Source of the DNA: Gilliamella sp. ESL0405
GTDB lineage: Bacteria > Pseudomonadota > Gammaproteobacteria > Enterobacterales > Orbaceae
Direction of reading: 5' to 3'
NCBI RefSeq assembly: GCF_019469205.1
Contig: NZ_CP048265.1
Span: 558,001 to 622,000 of the forward strand
DNA length: 64,000 nucleotides
Shown here piece after piece: positions 45,955-54,523 of this stretch. The notes beneath the pieces are model-generated. The model worked only from the letters and a program-made list of their open reading frames with translations, was not told the DNA's origin and searched no databases. The first letter of the stretch is position 1, and every line of letters begins with the position of its first letter. The position numbers and the translations under genes were made by a program.

Positions 45955-47007
45955 ATGCTCAAAAAGATTTTATGGCCAACATTGATTGGCTCAGTATTAG
46001 CGATAGTCTTACTTATTATCTTTCCTTCTTTAAGAAATGGGACACATTCAAGCTTTCCGCGTAATATTTTTTATGATGATCTAATGAGCTATTCTGATGC
46101 AGTTAAAATTGCGGCGCCGGCGGTGGTGAATATTTATAGTCGCTCAATTAACAAGGTTCCTCATCAATCTGAAGACAGCCCAATCACCCCTTTAGGTTCC
46201 GGTGTGATTATGAGTGATCTTGGATACATAGTGACTAATTATCATGTTGTTGACGGCGCAGAACAAATTATTGTTGCCCTGCAAGACGGTAGAATATTTG
46301 AAGCCTTGTCAGTTGGCTCAGATAAGTTAGTTGATATTGCAGTGTTAAAGATTGACGCAACGAATATACCAACCATTCCGATTAACCCTAATAGAGATCC
46401 AAAAATTGGCGATGTCGTATTGGCTATCGGCAATCCCTACAATATCGGGCAAACAATAACACAAGGTATTATAAGTGCAACCGGACGAGACGGCTTAAGC
46501 CCATATAGGCGGCAAAACTTTATCCAGACAGATGCTTCCATTAATCACGGTAATTCAGGAGGAGCACTGGTAAACTCAAAAGGTGAATTAGTTGGTATTA
46601 ACACACTCACTTTTGCCAAAAATGTCGGAACAGATGTGCCGGAAGGTATTGGTTTTGCAATTCCAACCGCATTAGCGGTCAAAATAATGAATAAATTGAT
46701 TCAAGATGGCAAAGTGATTCGTGGCTACATCGGAATCGACGGCTTAGAATTTGCGCCAACTCAAAATCCAAGCGATCAACCGATTGTGTTAGGCATCTTA
46801 GTGACTAATGCCGAGGGGCCTTCATTGCAGGCAGGTGTTGAACCGAATGATATTTTAATCATGGTGGATAATAAACCGGTAAAATCAATTGTTGGCACGA
46901 TGGATCAGATTGCAGAGTTGAAACCGGGCACAATCGTCCCCATAATGGTATTGCGAAATGGAGAAAAGATTGAACTGCAAGTCACTATTGGTCAATTGCC
47001 AGTTTAA
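45955..47007 (+). CDS. degS: Envelope stress sensor protease DegS
   Basis: This 350-residue membrane-anchored protease cuts RseA to release sigma-E. It has an N-terminal anchor (residues 5-23), SYSDAVKIAAPAVVNIYSR, the triad His (IVTNYHVVD), Asp (DIAVLKID) and Ser (NHGNSGGALVN), and a single PDZ domain that senses unfolded outer-membrane porins. ATG 45955 (MLKKILWPTL) fits homologues; a longer frame starts 28 codons earlier in the hairpin region. It follows degQ by 115 bases. Confidence 0.94.
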   Translation: MLKKILWPTLIGSVLAIVLLIIFPSLRNGTHSSFPRNIFYDDLMSYSDAVKIAAPAVVNIYSRSINKVPHQSEDSPITPLGSGVIMSDLGYIVTNYHVVDGAEQIIVALQDGRIFEALSVGSDKLVDIAVLKIDATNIPTIPINPNRDPKIGDVVLAIGNPYNIGQTITQGIISATGRDGLSPYRRQNFIQTDASINHGNSGGALVNSKGELVGINTLTFAKNVGTDVPEGIGFAIPTALAVKIMNKLIQDGKVIRGYIGIDGLEFAPTQNPSDQPIVLGILVTNAEGPSLQAGVEPNDILIMVDNKPVKSIVGTMDQIAELKPGTIVPIMVLRNGEKIELQVTIGQLPV

Positions 47008-47146
47008 TCACGCTTTTATTACTTGATTATCTCCTATAGAGGACGTATAATTCGCAACCTTATCATGTTTTTTAACACTCGTATGGTGTATAGATTTTGC
47101 TTACAGCCATTTATATAGCGATACGAATAAACTTTAGAGGCTTATT

Positions 47147-47362
47147 ATGAAAGAAGGTATCCATCCAGAATATACTGCAATCACAGCGACTTGTTCATGT
47201 GGTAATGTAATCAAAACTCATTCAACTATTGGTCATGATATTCATCTTGACGTATGTGGTGAGTGCCACCCGTTCTATACTGGTAAACAACGTGATGTTG
47301 CAACTGGTGGACGTGTTGATAAATTCAAACAACGTTTTGCAATGGTTGGTGGAAAGAAATAA
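47147..47362 (+). CDS. rpmE: 50S ribosomal protein L31
   Basis: This 71-residue protein is the zinc-containing (C+) form: cysteines in TCSCG and CGEC provide four ligands. Length and sequence agree with E. coli RpmE (70). It is a single gene with a strong terminator at 47403-47429. Confidence 0.97.
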   Translation: MKEGIHPEYTAITATCSCGNVIKTHSTIGHDIHLDVCGECHPFYTGKQRDVATGGRVDKFKQRFAMVGGKK

Positions 47363-47402
47363 TTTTTCCATATTGCAATTGGCAGTAATAAAAACTGCAA
47401 TA

Positions 47403-47429
47403 AAAAAGGCGCTATTTATGCGCCTTTTT
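47403..47429 (+). terminator. Rho-independent terminator after rpmE
   Basis: AAAAAGGCGC (47403-47412) and GCGCCTTTTT (47420-47429) form a perfect 10-bp stem with a 7-base loop and a T tail. It may also serve convergent metJ. Confidence 0.9.
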
Positions 47430-47465
47430 GCTTTTATGGAAAAGTATAAAATTATTTAGCCATTA

Positions 47466-47783
47466 CTACTCATCGATGAGATCAGGATCAATACCTAAAT
47501 TTCGCATCATCGTTTGAGCTTGCTTTGGTATACCGTCTTCACGATCTTTTTGTAAGTCTTCATCACAAGGTAAAGGCTGTCCGGTATAAGCATGTAAAAA
47601 TGCTTCACATAATAATTCACTATTTGTTGCATGACGTAAATTATTAACTTGCCGTCTTGTTCGTTCGTCAGTTAAAATTTTTAATACTTTTAACGGAATT
47701 GATACTGTGATTTTCTTCACTTGCTCGCTTTTTTTGCCATGTTCAGCATAAGGGCTTATATACTCGCCGTTCCATTCCATCAT
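47466..47783 (-). CDS. metJ: Methionine repressor MetJ
   Basis: This 105-residue ribbon-helix-helix repressor uses SAM as corepressor. [19 protein letters not shown] (beta ribbon) and [21 protein letters not shown] are almost the same as E. coli MetJ. ATG 47783 is preceded by TGAGAG; upstream in-frame TTG would add four residues. It faces away from metB and shares three met boxes with it. Confidence 0.97.
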   Translation of the reverse strand: MMEWNGEYISPYAEHGKKSEQVKKITVSIPLKVLKILTDERTRRQVNNLRHATNSELLCEAFLHAYTGQPLPCDEDLQKDREDGIPKQAQTMMRNLGIDPDLIDE

Positions 47784-47867
47784 ATCTCTCACCAAATCAC
47801 ATCACAAATAATGTGGGTAATTTTAACTTTTTTTTTAGGTTGCCGCAATCTATACACCAAGATATTT

Positions 47868-47891
47868 AGACGTCTAGACATGTTGACGTCT
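47868..47891. promoter_or_regulatory. Three tandem met boxes (MetJ operator)
   Basis: Three contiguous 8-mers AGACGTCT, AGACATGT and TGACGTCT match the met-box consensus AGACGTCT at 8, 6 and 7 positions. A weaker fourth (AGATATTT) directly precedes at 47860. It lies between divergent metJ and metB, so MetJ probably represses both. Confidence 0.92.
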
Positions 47892-47960
47892 TTGTTAATT
47901 GTGCTATTCTTATACAACTGATATTATTCGATAAATAAAGTTTTACATAGGGATGTTATT

Positions 47961-49127
47961 ATGGCTAGTCAATCTAAAAAATTAAGCCAAAGCACGATTG
48001 CTGTTCGTGGTGGGCTAAATACAGATGATCAATACGGTAGTGTCGTTCCTGTCATTACCCCTTCAACATGTTATCGCTATCAAGAGTTTGCACAACCAAG
48101 AGAATTTGATTATGCCCGCAAATCCAATCCTAGCCGGCGACTAGTCGAACAAACCGTTGCTCAATTAGAAGGTGGCGCAGATGCAATTTTAACAAACTGC
48201 GGCATGTCAGCAATTCATCTCGTTAGTGTGGCTTTATTAACACCTAATGATCTGGTCGTTGCTCCACATGATTGTTACGGTGGAAGTTATCGTTTATTCA
48301 ATAGTTTAAGTGAACGAGGTCATTTTAAAGCAAAATTTGTTGATCAATCTGATCCGGTTGCATTAAAAGAGGCACTAAGCTTACGGCCAAAATTGGTCTT
48401 GATTGAATCGCCAAGTAATCCTTTATTGCGAGTTGTCGATATTCAAGAAATCACTCGACAAGCTCATGAAGTGGGAGCAATTGTTTTAGTCGATAATACG
48501 TTTATGACGCCTGTATTACAAAATCCAATAGCATTAGGCGCTGACATTGTGACTCACTCTTGTACTAAATTTTTAAATGGTCACTCCGATTTATTAGCCG
48601 GTATTTTAGTTTTTAAAGATCAACAACTGGCAACCGATGTACTTTGGTGGGCAAATAATATTGGTACCCTCACTTCATCATTTGATAGCTATCTTTTATT
48701 ACGTGGGTTAAGAACGCTATCGGCACGGGTAAGGCTACAACAAGACAGTGCACAAAAGGTTGTTGAGTTTTTAGTTAATCACCCTAAAATAGCCAAAGTA
48801 TTTCATCCTTCATTACCAACCAATCTTGGTCACGATATCGCTAAAAAACAGCAAAAAGGCTTCGGCTCTCTATTAAGTTTTGAATTAGTCGGCGATGCTG
48901 ATGTCATGCCAAAATTTTTAAAAGCACTGAATATCTTCACTTTAGCGCAATCATTAGGCGGCGTTGAAAGTCTGGTCTGTCATCCGGCAACAATGACCCA
49001 CTCAGGAATAAGTGCGCAGGCACGTAAAACGGCCGGGATTTCAGATCAGTTATTACGTATTTCTGTCGGGCTGGAAGATGTTAATGATTTGATTGCGGAT
49101 TTAGATCAAGCCTTAGCAACGATTTAA
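47961..49127 (+). CDS. metB: Cystathionine gamma-synthase
   Basis: This 388-residue PLP enzyme condenses O-succinylhomoserine with cysteine. It matches E. coli MetB through NCGMSAIHLVSVALL, APHDCYGGSYRLF, LIESPSNPLLRVVD, the PLP-lysine HSCTKFLNGHSD and SLGGVESLVCHPATMTH. Unlike the E. coli metBL operon, no metL follows. Regulated by the met boxes upstream. Confidence 0.95.
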   Translation: MASQSKKLSQSTIAVRGGLNTDDQYGSVVPVITPSTCYRYQEFAQPREFDYARKSNPSRRLVEQTVAQLEGGADAILTNCGMSAIHLVSVALLTPNDLVVAPHDCYGGSYRLFNSLSERGHFKAKFVDQSDPVALKEALSLRPKLVLIESPSNPLLRVVDIQEITRQAHEVGAIVLVDNTFMTPVLQNPIALGADIVTHSCTKFLNGHSDLLAGILVFKDQQLATDVLWWANNIGTLTSSFDSYLLLRGLRTLSARVRLQQDSAQKVVEFLVNHPKIAKVFHPSLPTNLGHDIAKKQQKGFGSLLSFELVGDADVMPKFLKALNIFTLAQSLGGVESLVCHPATMTHSGISAQARKTAGISDQLLRISVGLEDVNDLIADLDQALATI

Positions 49128-49208
49128 GTCATTATTAATCATTGGGATTGGTGAGAGTTTACGGTACTTTCATCAATCTTTTTTAATTATCTAAAAATGA
49201 TAATTTTG

Positions 49209-49751
49209 TTATTGGCTTTTTAAATAATCTTTTAATCTGTTTTCGATAACAGCAAAAATTTCATCGAGACTATGTTTTTTCGAGCGACTGCAATTTTTAG
49301 CATTATCTTGACAAATCAGACACTGTCTTGATTGTTCATCAAATACTGTTCTGGAAATACTGTGTTGGGTAATTGGGTCAATCACATCAATATCCCATAA
49401 TCGACCTAATGGGTGATGATTTTCAATATCAATACAGAGTTGTTTTAGTTCATCTGCTTGATATTTTGCACTAATTATTGCTTCGCTACCGGTATTAGCA
49501 TGAAAATATTGCTCATTACTGATAACGATACTTTTGCTGGCTAATGATAATTTAATTGCTTTTATTGCTTCTTGAAATAATAAATTTGTGCCACTACTTT
49601 TTTTAATGGGGCCGGGGATGACCAAACTTAAGCAAATAAGCGGATGATTAAACTGCTCTAATGCCGCTTGTAGGTGTTTTACCCGCTGCTCTTTAGCAAA
49701 TAACATTTGCTCAAGGGTAACAGGAATACCGTCATCAAATTTAATTATCAT
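49209..49751 (-). CDS. citX: Apo-citrate lyase phosphoribosyl-dephospho-CoA transferase
   Basis: About 180 residues. CitX attaches the triphosphoribosyl-dephospho-CoA prosthetic group to the CitD serine. Conserved segments are VTLEQMLFAKEQR, SLVIPGPIKKS, HPLGRLWDIDVID and the cysteine-rich CLICQDNAKNCSRSKKH. ATG 49751 aligns with homologues; the frame opens at 49775. It is the last gene of the citrate lyase operon. The partner citG is absent from the window. Confidence 0.9.
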   Translation of the reverse strand: MIIKFDDGIPVTLEQMLFAKEQRVKHLQAALEQFNHPLICLSLVIPGPIKKSSGTNLLFQEAIKAIKLSLASKSIVISNEQYFHANTGSEAIISAKYQADELKQLCIDIENHHPLGRLWDIDVIDPITQHSISRTVFDEQSRQCLICQDNAKNCSRSKKHSLDEIFAVIENRLKDYLKSQ

Positions 49752-49807
49752 AGTATCTATCAAAAATAAGAGCATGGCATTTTATCTGCCATGCTACTGA
49801 TTGTTAA

Positions 49808-51337
49808 TTAGTCTTTAACTTGACGAACAACATCAATGATTGAACCGTCACGATAATGAACAATACCAACGATTTTATCGTTAAATTCGATTGGTTTTGG
49901 TTCACCGGTTAACGATACCGCACGTTGATAAAGCTCTTCAATCGTCATGACCGGTAAATTAGCTGCTTTTAAGCGCTCAGCAATTTCCGGGCGAGCTGGG
50001 TTAACAGCGATACCATGGTCGGTAACAAGAACATCAACGCTTTCACCTGGTGTAACAACGGTTGTCACATTTTTAATTACTGTCGGGATACGGCTACGAA
50101 TTAATGGCGCAACGATAATTGTTAAATTTGCACCCACTGCTGTATCACAGTGACCACCAGAGGCGCCACGCATAACACCGTCAGAGCCGGTTAATACATT
50201 AACGTTAAAGTTAAGGTCAATTTCTAACGCACTTAAGATCACAATATCTAATTCATCAACGCTAGCCCCTTTCGATGCAGGGTTGGCGTAAACGTTGGTT
50301 GATACTTCGATGTGGTCTTTATTTTTACCTAAAGATTGTCCGGCTGCGCCGTCAAAGCTTTGGGTATCTAGTAAACGTTTAACTAAACCTTTTTCATGTA
50401 GATCAACGATGCTTGCTGTGATACCACCTAAAGCAAATGATGCGGTGATATTTTTAGCACGCATACGATTTTCTAAAAATCGAGTAGCTGCCGTTGATGA
50501 TGCGCCGGAACCGGTTTGGATTGAGAATCCGTCTTCAAAATAACCTGAATGTTCAATCACATCGGCGGCATAACGGGCAATCATTAATTCACGTGGGTTA
50601 CTGGTGATACGAGCAGCACCGACACTGATTTTAGTTGGATCGCCCACTTCATCAACTTTAACAATATAGTCAACTTGATCTTGGCGAATACTTGCCGGAT
50701 TATTCGGGTAAGCGACGATATCTTCAGTCAGTAATACCACTTTTTTGGCAAATTGTGCATCAACCATAGCATAACCTAGCGCACCACATTGTGATTTACC
50801 CGATACGCCATTTGCGTTACCTTGTTCATCGGCAGTTGAAACCGCTAAAAATGCGATATCAATATTAATTTCGCCACTTTGAATCAGTTTAACACGGCCA
50901 CCATGGGAGTGAATATGCACCGGGTTTTCCATTAAACCATGTGAAATAGCATCAGCTAATTTGCCACGTAAACCGGAGGTGTAGATTTTAGTAATAACGC
51001 CCGATTCAATATGTGGAATCAATGCTGAGTTACAGCTTAATAGTGAGCTTGAAGCAAGTGTTAAGTTTTTGATACCTAATTTGCTGATCGTTTCAACGAC
51101 TTTGTTGATAACTTTATCGCCTTCACGAAACGCATGGTGGAATGAAATTGTCATACCATCACGTAATTCACATTTATGAATTGCTTGTTCGATAGAATCA
51201 CACAATTTACGTGTATATTTAGACTCATCTTTTAAGTAAGGTGTGGTTGCAGTTGCATCAACAAATGGTGTGATATTTTTAAGATCGGGATGCTGTTTTA
51301 GCAAATCGTCAATTTTTTTGTCTATAGAAGTTGTCAT
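49808..51337 (-). CDS. citF: Citrate lyase alpha subunit (citrate:acetyl-ACP transferase)
   Basis: This 509-residue subunit transfers the acyl carrier from acetyl to citryl. It is full-length compared with E. coli CitF (510). DGMTISFHHAFREGDKV at the start, GSGASSTAATRFLE and DGVMRGASGGHCDTAVGANL are characteristic. It lies 12 bases after citE and 56 before citX. Confidence 0.96.
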   Translation of the reverse strand: MTTSIDKKIDDLLKQHPDLKNITPFVDATATTPYLKDESKYTRKLCDSIEQAIHKCELRDGMTISFHHAFREGDKVINKVVETISKLGIKNLTLASSSLLSCNSALIPHIESGVITKIYTSGLRGKLADAISHGLMENPVHIHSHGGRVKLIQSGEINIDIAFLAVSTADEQGNANGVSGKSQCGALGYAMVDAQFAKKVVLLTEDIVAYPNNPASIRQDQVDYIVKVDEVGDPTKISVGAARITSNPRELMIARYAADVIEHSGYFEDGFSIQTGSGASSTAATRFLENRMRAKNITASFALGGITASIVDLHEKGLVKRLLDTQSFDGAAGQSLGKNKDHIEVSTNVYANPASKGASVDELDIVILSALEIDLNFNVNVLTGSDGVMRGASGGHCDTAVGANLTIIVAPLIRSRIPTVIKNVTTVVTPGESVDVLVTDHGIAVNPARPEIAERLKAANLPVMTIEELYQRAVSLTGEPKPIEFNDKIVGIVHYRDGSIIDVVRQVKD

Positions 51338-51349
51338 TTTTCAATCCTA

Positions 51350-52237
51350 TCAAATTTCTTTACGTACACCGGAATATTTGGCTAGCTCGATGATTTTTCT
51401 TGCACGATCAATAATCGGTGCATCAATCATTTTGCCATTTAAAGAAACAACACCTAGCCCTTTTCTTTCGCCTTCTTCTGCTGCTTCAACCACTTTATGG
51501 GCGTTTTCAACTTCCGCTGCGGTTGGCGCATAAGCATTATGTAGCAGGTCAATTTGTCTAGGATTAATTAATGATTTACCGTTATAACCCAATTTTTTGA
51601 TTAAACTTACTTCTTTTAAGAAGCCTTCATCATCATTAACATTAGAGTAGACAACATCAAAGGCATCAATACCGGCAACCCGTGCTGCATGTAATACTGC
51701 ACAGCGAGCATAAAATAGCTCAGTACCGTCACCACGTTCAGTTTGCATATCAACTAAATAGTCAAATGCCGCAAGCGCAATACCAATTAGACGAGGTGAT
51801 GATTTTGCAATTGAAACAGCGTTAACAACCGCAACAGCTGATTCGATTGCTGCCATAAGTTTGGTGCTACCGACTTCACGTCCGCACTCTTTTTCAATTC
51901 TTTCAACGTGCGCTTCTAATTCGTGAATATCTTCAGCTGAGTTAGTCATTGGTAAACGAACAACGTCAACACCAGCTCTAACTACAGCTTCTAAATCTTT
52001 TAAACCAAATGGAGTATTAAGTGCATTAATACGAACAACAGTTTCAATACCGTGCTCTTTATAGACGGGTAGGCGTAAAGTTTGTGCTACTAATAAACGT
52101 GCTGAATCTTTTTCTTTAATTGAAACGGCATCTTCAAGATCAAACATGATTGAATCGGGTTTATAAACAAAAGATGTCGATAACATCGCAGCGTTTGCGC
52201 CCGGAAGAAACAACATACTTCGACGTAATTTTTTCAT
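51350..52237 (-). CDS. citE: Citrate lyase beta subunit (citryl-ACP lyase)
   Basis: This 295-residue HpcH/HpaI-type enzyme cleaves citryl-ACP to oxaloacetate and acetyl-ACP. It starts [15 protein letters not shown], and [20 protein letters not shown] and [15 protein letters not shown] hold metal-binding acidic residues; [12 protein letters not shown] ends the barrel. The ATG overlaps the citD stop (ATGA type). Confidence 0.96.
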   Translation of the reverse strand: MKKLRRSMLFLPGANAAMLSTSFVYKPDSIMFDLEDAVSIKEKDSARLLVAQTLRLPVYKEHGIETVVRINALNTPFGLKDLEAVVRAGVDVVRLPMTNSAEDIHELEAHVERIEKECGREVGSTKLMAAIESAVAVVNAVSIAKSSPRLIGIALAAFDYLVDMQTERGDGTELFYARCAVLHAARVAGIDAFDVVYSNVNDDEGFLKEVSLIKKLGYNGKSLINPRQIDLLHNAYAPTAAEVENAHKVVEAAEEGERKGLGVVSLNGKMIDAPIIDRARKIIELAKYSGVRKEI

Positions 52238-52524
52238 AGTAATTTACTCCAATCTAAGTTCTCTTCTTCTGCACCGCGTAATACTGCACATTGCACTCTA
52301 GCTTTGATCGCACAATCGAGGGCACCTTTGTCATCGATGATAATTAAACCATCTGTTACGCCTAATGCGCTTAAGGTTTGATCGACAACAGCACGAATTT
52401 GATCGCCAAATTGTTTGTTAACATCACTGTTAATAACAACCTCGATTCCAGTGTTAGGCATGACTTTAACTAACAAATCGCTCGATTCGAGAGTTCCTGC
52501 CATGGCTTCTTTTTGTATTTTCAT
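52234..52524 (-). CDS. citD: Citrate lyase acyl carrier protein (gamma subunit)
   Basis: A 96-residue acyl carrier. Ser14 in AGTLESSD is the site for the CoA-like prosthetic group, as in E. coli Cit[21 protein letters not shown] and [15 protein letters not shown] match the family. It overlaps citE by four bases and follows citC. Confidence 0.95.
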   Translation of the reverse strand: MKIQKEAMAGTLESSDLLVKVMPNTGIEVVINSDVNKQFGDQIRAVVDQTLSALGVTDGLIIIDDKGALDCAIKARVQCAVLRGAEEENLDWSKLL

Positions 52525-52545
52525 TTTGTTACCTTTAGAAACGAA

Positions 52546-53580
52546 TTAAATTTTCAAATTATCCAAATGGGTAGAAAGATAATTCCATGTAGTTGCGGGT
52601 ACTAACTTTTTCACCTCATCATAATTTTTCAACGATAGTAATTTTCGAACTAATGATGCTGAAATGATGTCTTCGCCTTCAATCTTGCGTTCAACTTCAA
52701 CCACGGTTACCGTTGGAGAGTTGCTAACTGTTGCATCTTCAAGCCAATGGCACATCGCTTGATTATAAGCTTTAGTCACTTCGCTATAAGGCTCAGTGCC
52801 CACATAACGATGAGTAATATTCAAAGCGGGTGCTATATAGTTTCGGAAAATTAATAAATCGATGCCCATATAGGCATAATCGATTTTAGTTTTATCTTTT
52901 AAAAAATAGGTTGGGAACGTTGCTCTTGAAATAATATAGGATGAACTTGCATGTACCGTCACATTTTTGATGTGGGCAGAACCGTCTTTTACAAGCTGTA
53001 AACGGGTTTCGAATGAAAAGATCGATGCATCTTCATTGACCACAAAAACATGTAACCAATCACATTGGCTTGCTGCATATTCGATTAAATATTGATGCCC
53101 TTTGGTAAAAGGGTTGGCATTCATCACAATACTACCAATTTTAGAGCCAGAAACCGACTGTTCATGTAATTTTTTACAATACTGTTTGATACCAACAGGG
53201 GTATTTTCCATTAACACAACCAGATCTGATATCTCAACAATGGGATAAAAACCACATCCTCTAAAGAAATCTTTATTTTCAGGTTTAGTGTATAAAAACA
53301 GATGAAAATAACCCTGCTCGTTGGCATATTTAATGGTGTGATCCATTAAAGTAAGATTAAGTTGATTACCTCGATAATCAGAATCAATTGCAACACATTT
53401 AATAATATTACGATCAATTCCGGCACAAGCGATGATGTTGTTATCGATTCTCGCTACCATAAATAAAGTAACTTGCGAATCAATATCCAGATCAGAACGA
53501 GAAAGTAACTGTTTAATAGCTTGATAATCCTGCGCTGAATCAGCGATATTAACAACACTATAATCAACTAAATCGTACAT
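52546..53580 (-). CDS. citC: [Citrate (pro-3S)-lyase] ligase
   Basis: This 344-residue enzyme acetylates and so activates citrate lyase. An N-terminal GNAT-like domain (residues 1-130) is followed by a nucleotidyltransferase domain with MNANPFTKGHQYLIEYA and ISASLVRKLL, the HxGH and ISxSxxR motifs. ATG 53580 has AAAGGT at eight bases; an upstream frame would add nine residues and overlap the preceding gene. Confidence 0.94.
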   Translation of the reverse strand: MYDLVDYSVVNIADSAQDYQAIKQLLSRSDLDIDSQVTLFMVARIDNNIIACAGIDRNIIKCVAIDSDYRGNQLNLTLMDHTIKYANEQGYFHLFLYTKPENKDFFRGCGFYPIVEISDLVVLMENTPVGIKQYCKKLHEQSVSGSKIGSIVMNANPFTKGHQYLIEYAASQCDWLHVFVVNEDASIFSFETRLQLVKDGSAHIKNVTVHASSSYIISRATFPTYFLKDKTKIDYAYMGIDLLIFRNYIAPALNITHRYVGTEPYSEVTKAYNQAMCHWLEDATVSNSPTVTVVEVERKIEGEDIISASLVRKLLSLKNYDEVKKLVPATTWNYLSTHLDNLKI

Positions 53581-53590
53581 ACATTTACCT

Positions 53591-54430
53591 TTATTCTGCA
53601 ACAACAAAGTTAGTCAGACGCCCAATATGGGTGATCTCAACTTCGATAACATCACCATCTTTCATAAATACTGGTGGATTACGTTTTTTACCCACCCCGC
53701 CAGGAGAACCGGTCAAAATGACATCACCCGGTGATAATTTAGTAAAAGTACTGATATAAGAAATTAATTCCGGTACGGTGTGAATTAAATTGCTAATTGA
53801 ATCATGTTGCATTTCTTGACCATTTAAATAAGTGGTTAACGATAATGCTTTCGGATCCGGTATTTCATCGGTTGTAGTTAAACATGGACCAAATGCGCCG
53901 GTGCTTGGCCAGTTTTTGCCAGCAGTAAACCATGTATATTGCCAGTCACGCACAGAACCATCCATGTAACAGCTGTAGCCAGCAACATGAGATAGTGCAT
54001 CTTCTTGTTTGATGCGGAATCCTGCTTTACCAATTACAATGGCCAATTCGCCTTCGTAATCAAGTTCGTTAGTAATAGCGGGTTTGATAATATTTGTTTT
54101 ATGTCCAGTTTGTGAATCAGGGAAACGGACAAACAGTGTAGGTGCTGAGCTGGTTTCATTAAATTCTGCTCGCTTTTCCGCATAATTCATGCCTACACAT
54201 AAAATTTTATTTGGATTAGGAATTACAGGTAAATAGGTAATATCTTGTTCATCTATGTCACTTGGGGCATTAAGGTAAGTTTTGGCATTTGCTAAACCCG
54301 CTTCATCGGCAAGCAATGATTTTAAGTCGACATATTTGTCACCTAATTTGTTTTTTAAATCAATAATGCCGTTCTCAGTGAGAATACCAAAACTTGATTT
54401 GCCAGAGACCAGATAACTGACAAGCTTCAT
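53591..54430 (-). CDS. Fumarylacetoacetate hydrolase (FAH) family protein in the citrate operon
   Basis: This 279-residue FAH-fold enzyme keeps the metal ligands Glu126, Glu128 (YEGELA) and Asp157 (MDGSVRDW) and Lys172. The loop that carries the His-Glu dyad of FAHD1-type oxaloacetate decarboxylases reads YAEKRAE, so the His is a lysine (Lys86) while Glu89 is kept. It sits between the citrate carrier and citC, ten bases before the latter, so it is part of the pathway. Known FAHD1-like proteins act as oxaloacetate decarboxylase or tautomerase, and oxaloacetate is the citrate lyase product, so I infer action on oxaloacetate. Another acyl-pyruvate hydrolase activity remains possible. Confidence 0.8.
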   Translation of the reverse strand: MKLVSYLVSGKSSFGILTENGIIDLKNKLGDKYVDLKSLLADEAGLANAKTYLNAPSDIDEQDITYLPVIPNPNKILCVGMNYAEKRAEFNETSSAPTLFVRFPDSQTGHKTNIIKPAITNELDYEGELAIVIGKAGFRIKQEDALSHVAGYSCYMDGSVRDWQYTWFTAGKNWPSTGAFGPCLTTTDEIPDPKALSLTTYLNGQEMQHDSISNLIHTVPELISYISTFTKLSPGDVILTGSPGGVGKKRNPPVFMKDGDVIEVEITHIGRLTNFVVAE

Positions 54431-54481
54431 GAATACTCCTTAAAAGCTATTTAAGTTAATTGTTAAAACATCATAAAAGCG

Positions 54482-54508
54482 AACAACCTTAGTAGAACTA
54501 AGGTTGTT
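54482..54508 (-). terminator. Hairpin between citrate carrier and FAH gene
   Basis: AACAACCTTAG (54482-54492), loop TAGAA, CTAAGGTTGTT (54498-54508). On the minus strand it is followed by a short T run, consistent with partial termination that makes carrier mRNA more abundant than the lyase genes. Confidence 0.6.
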
Positions 54509-54523
54509 GTTTGAAATATAAAT

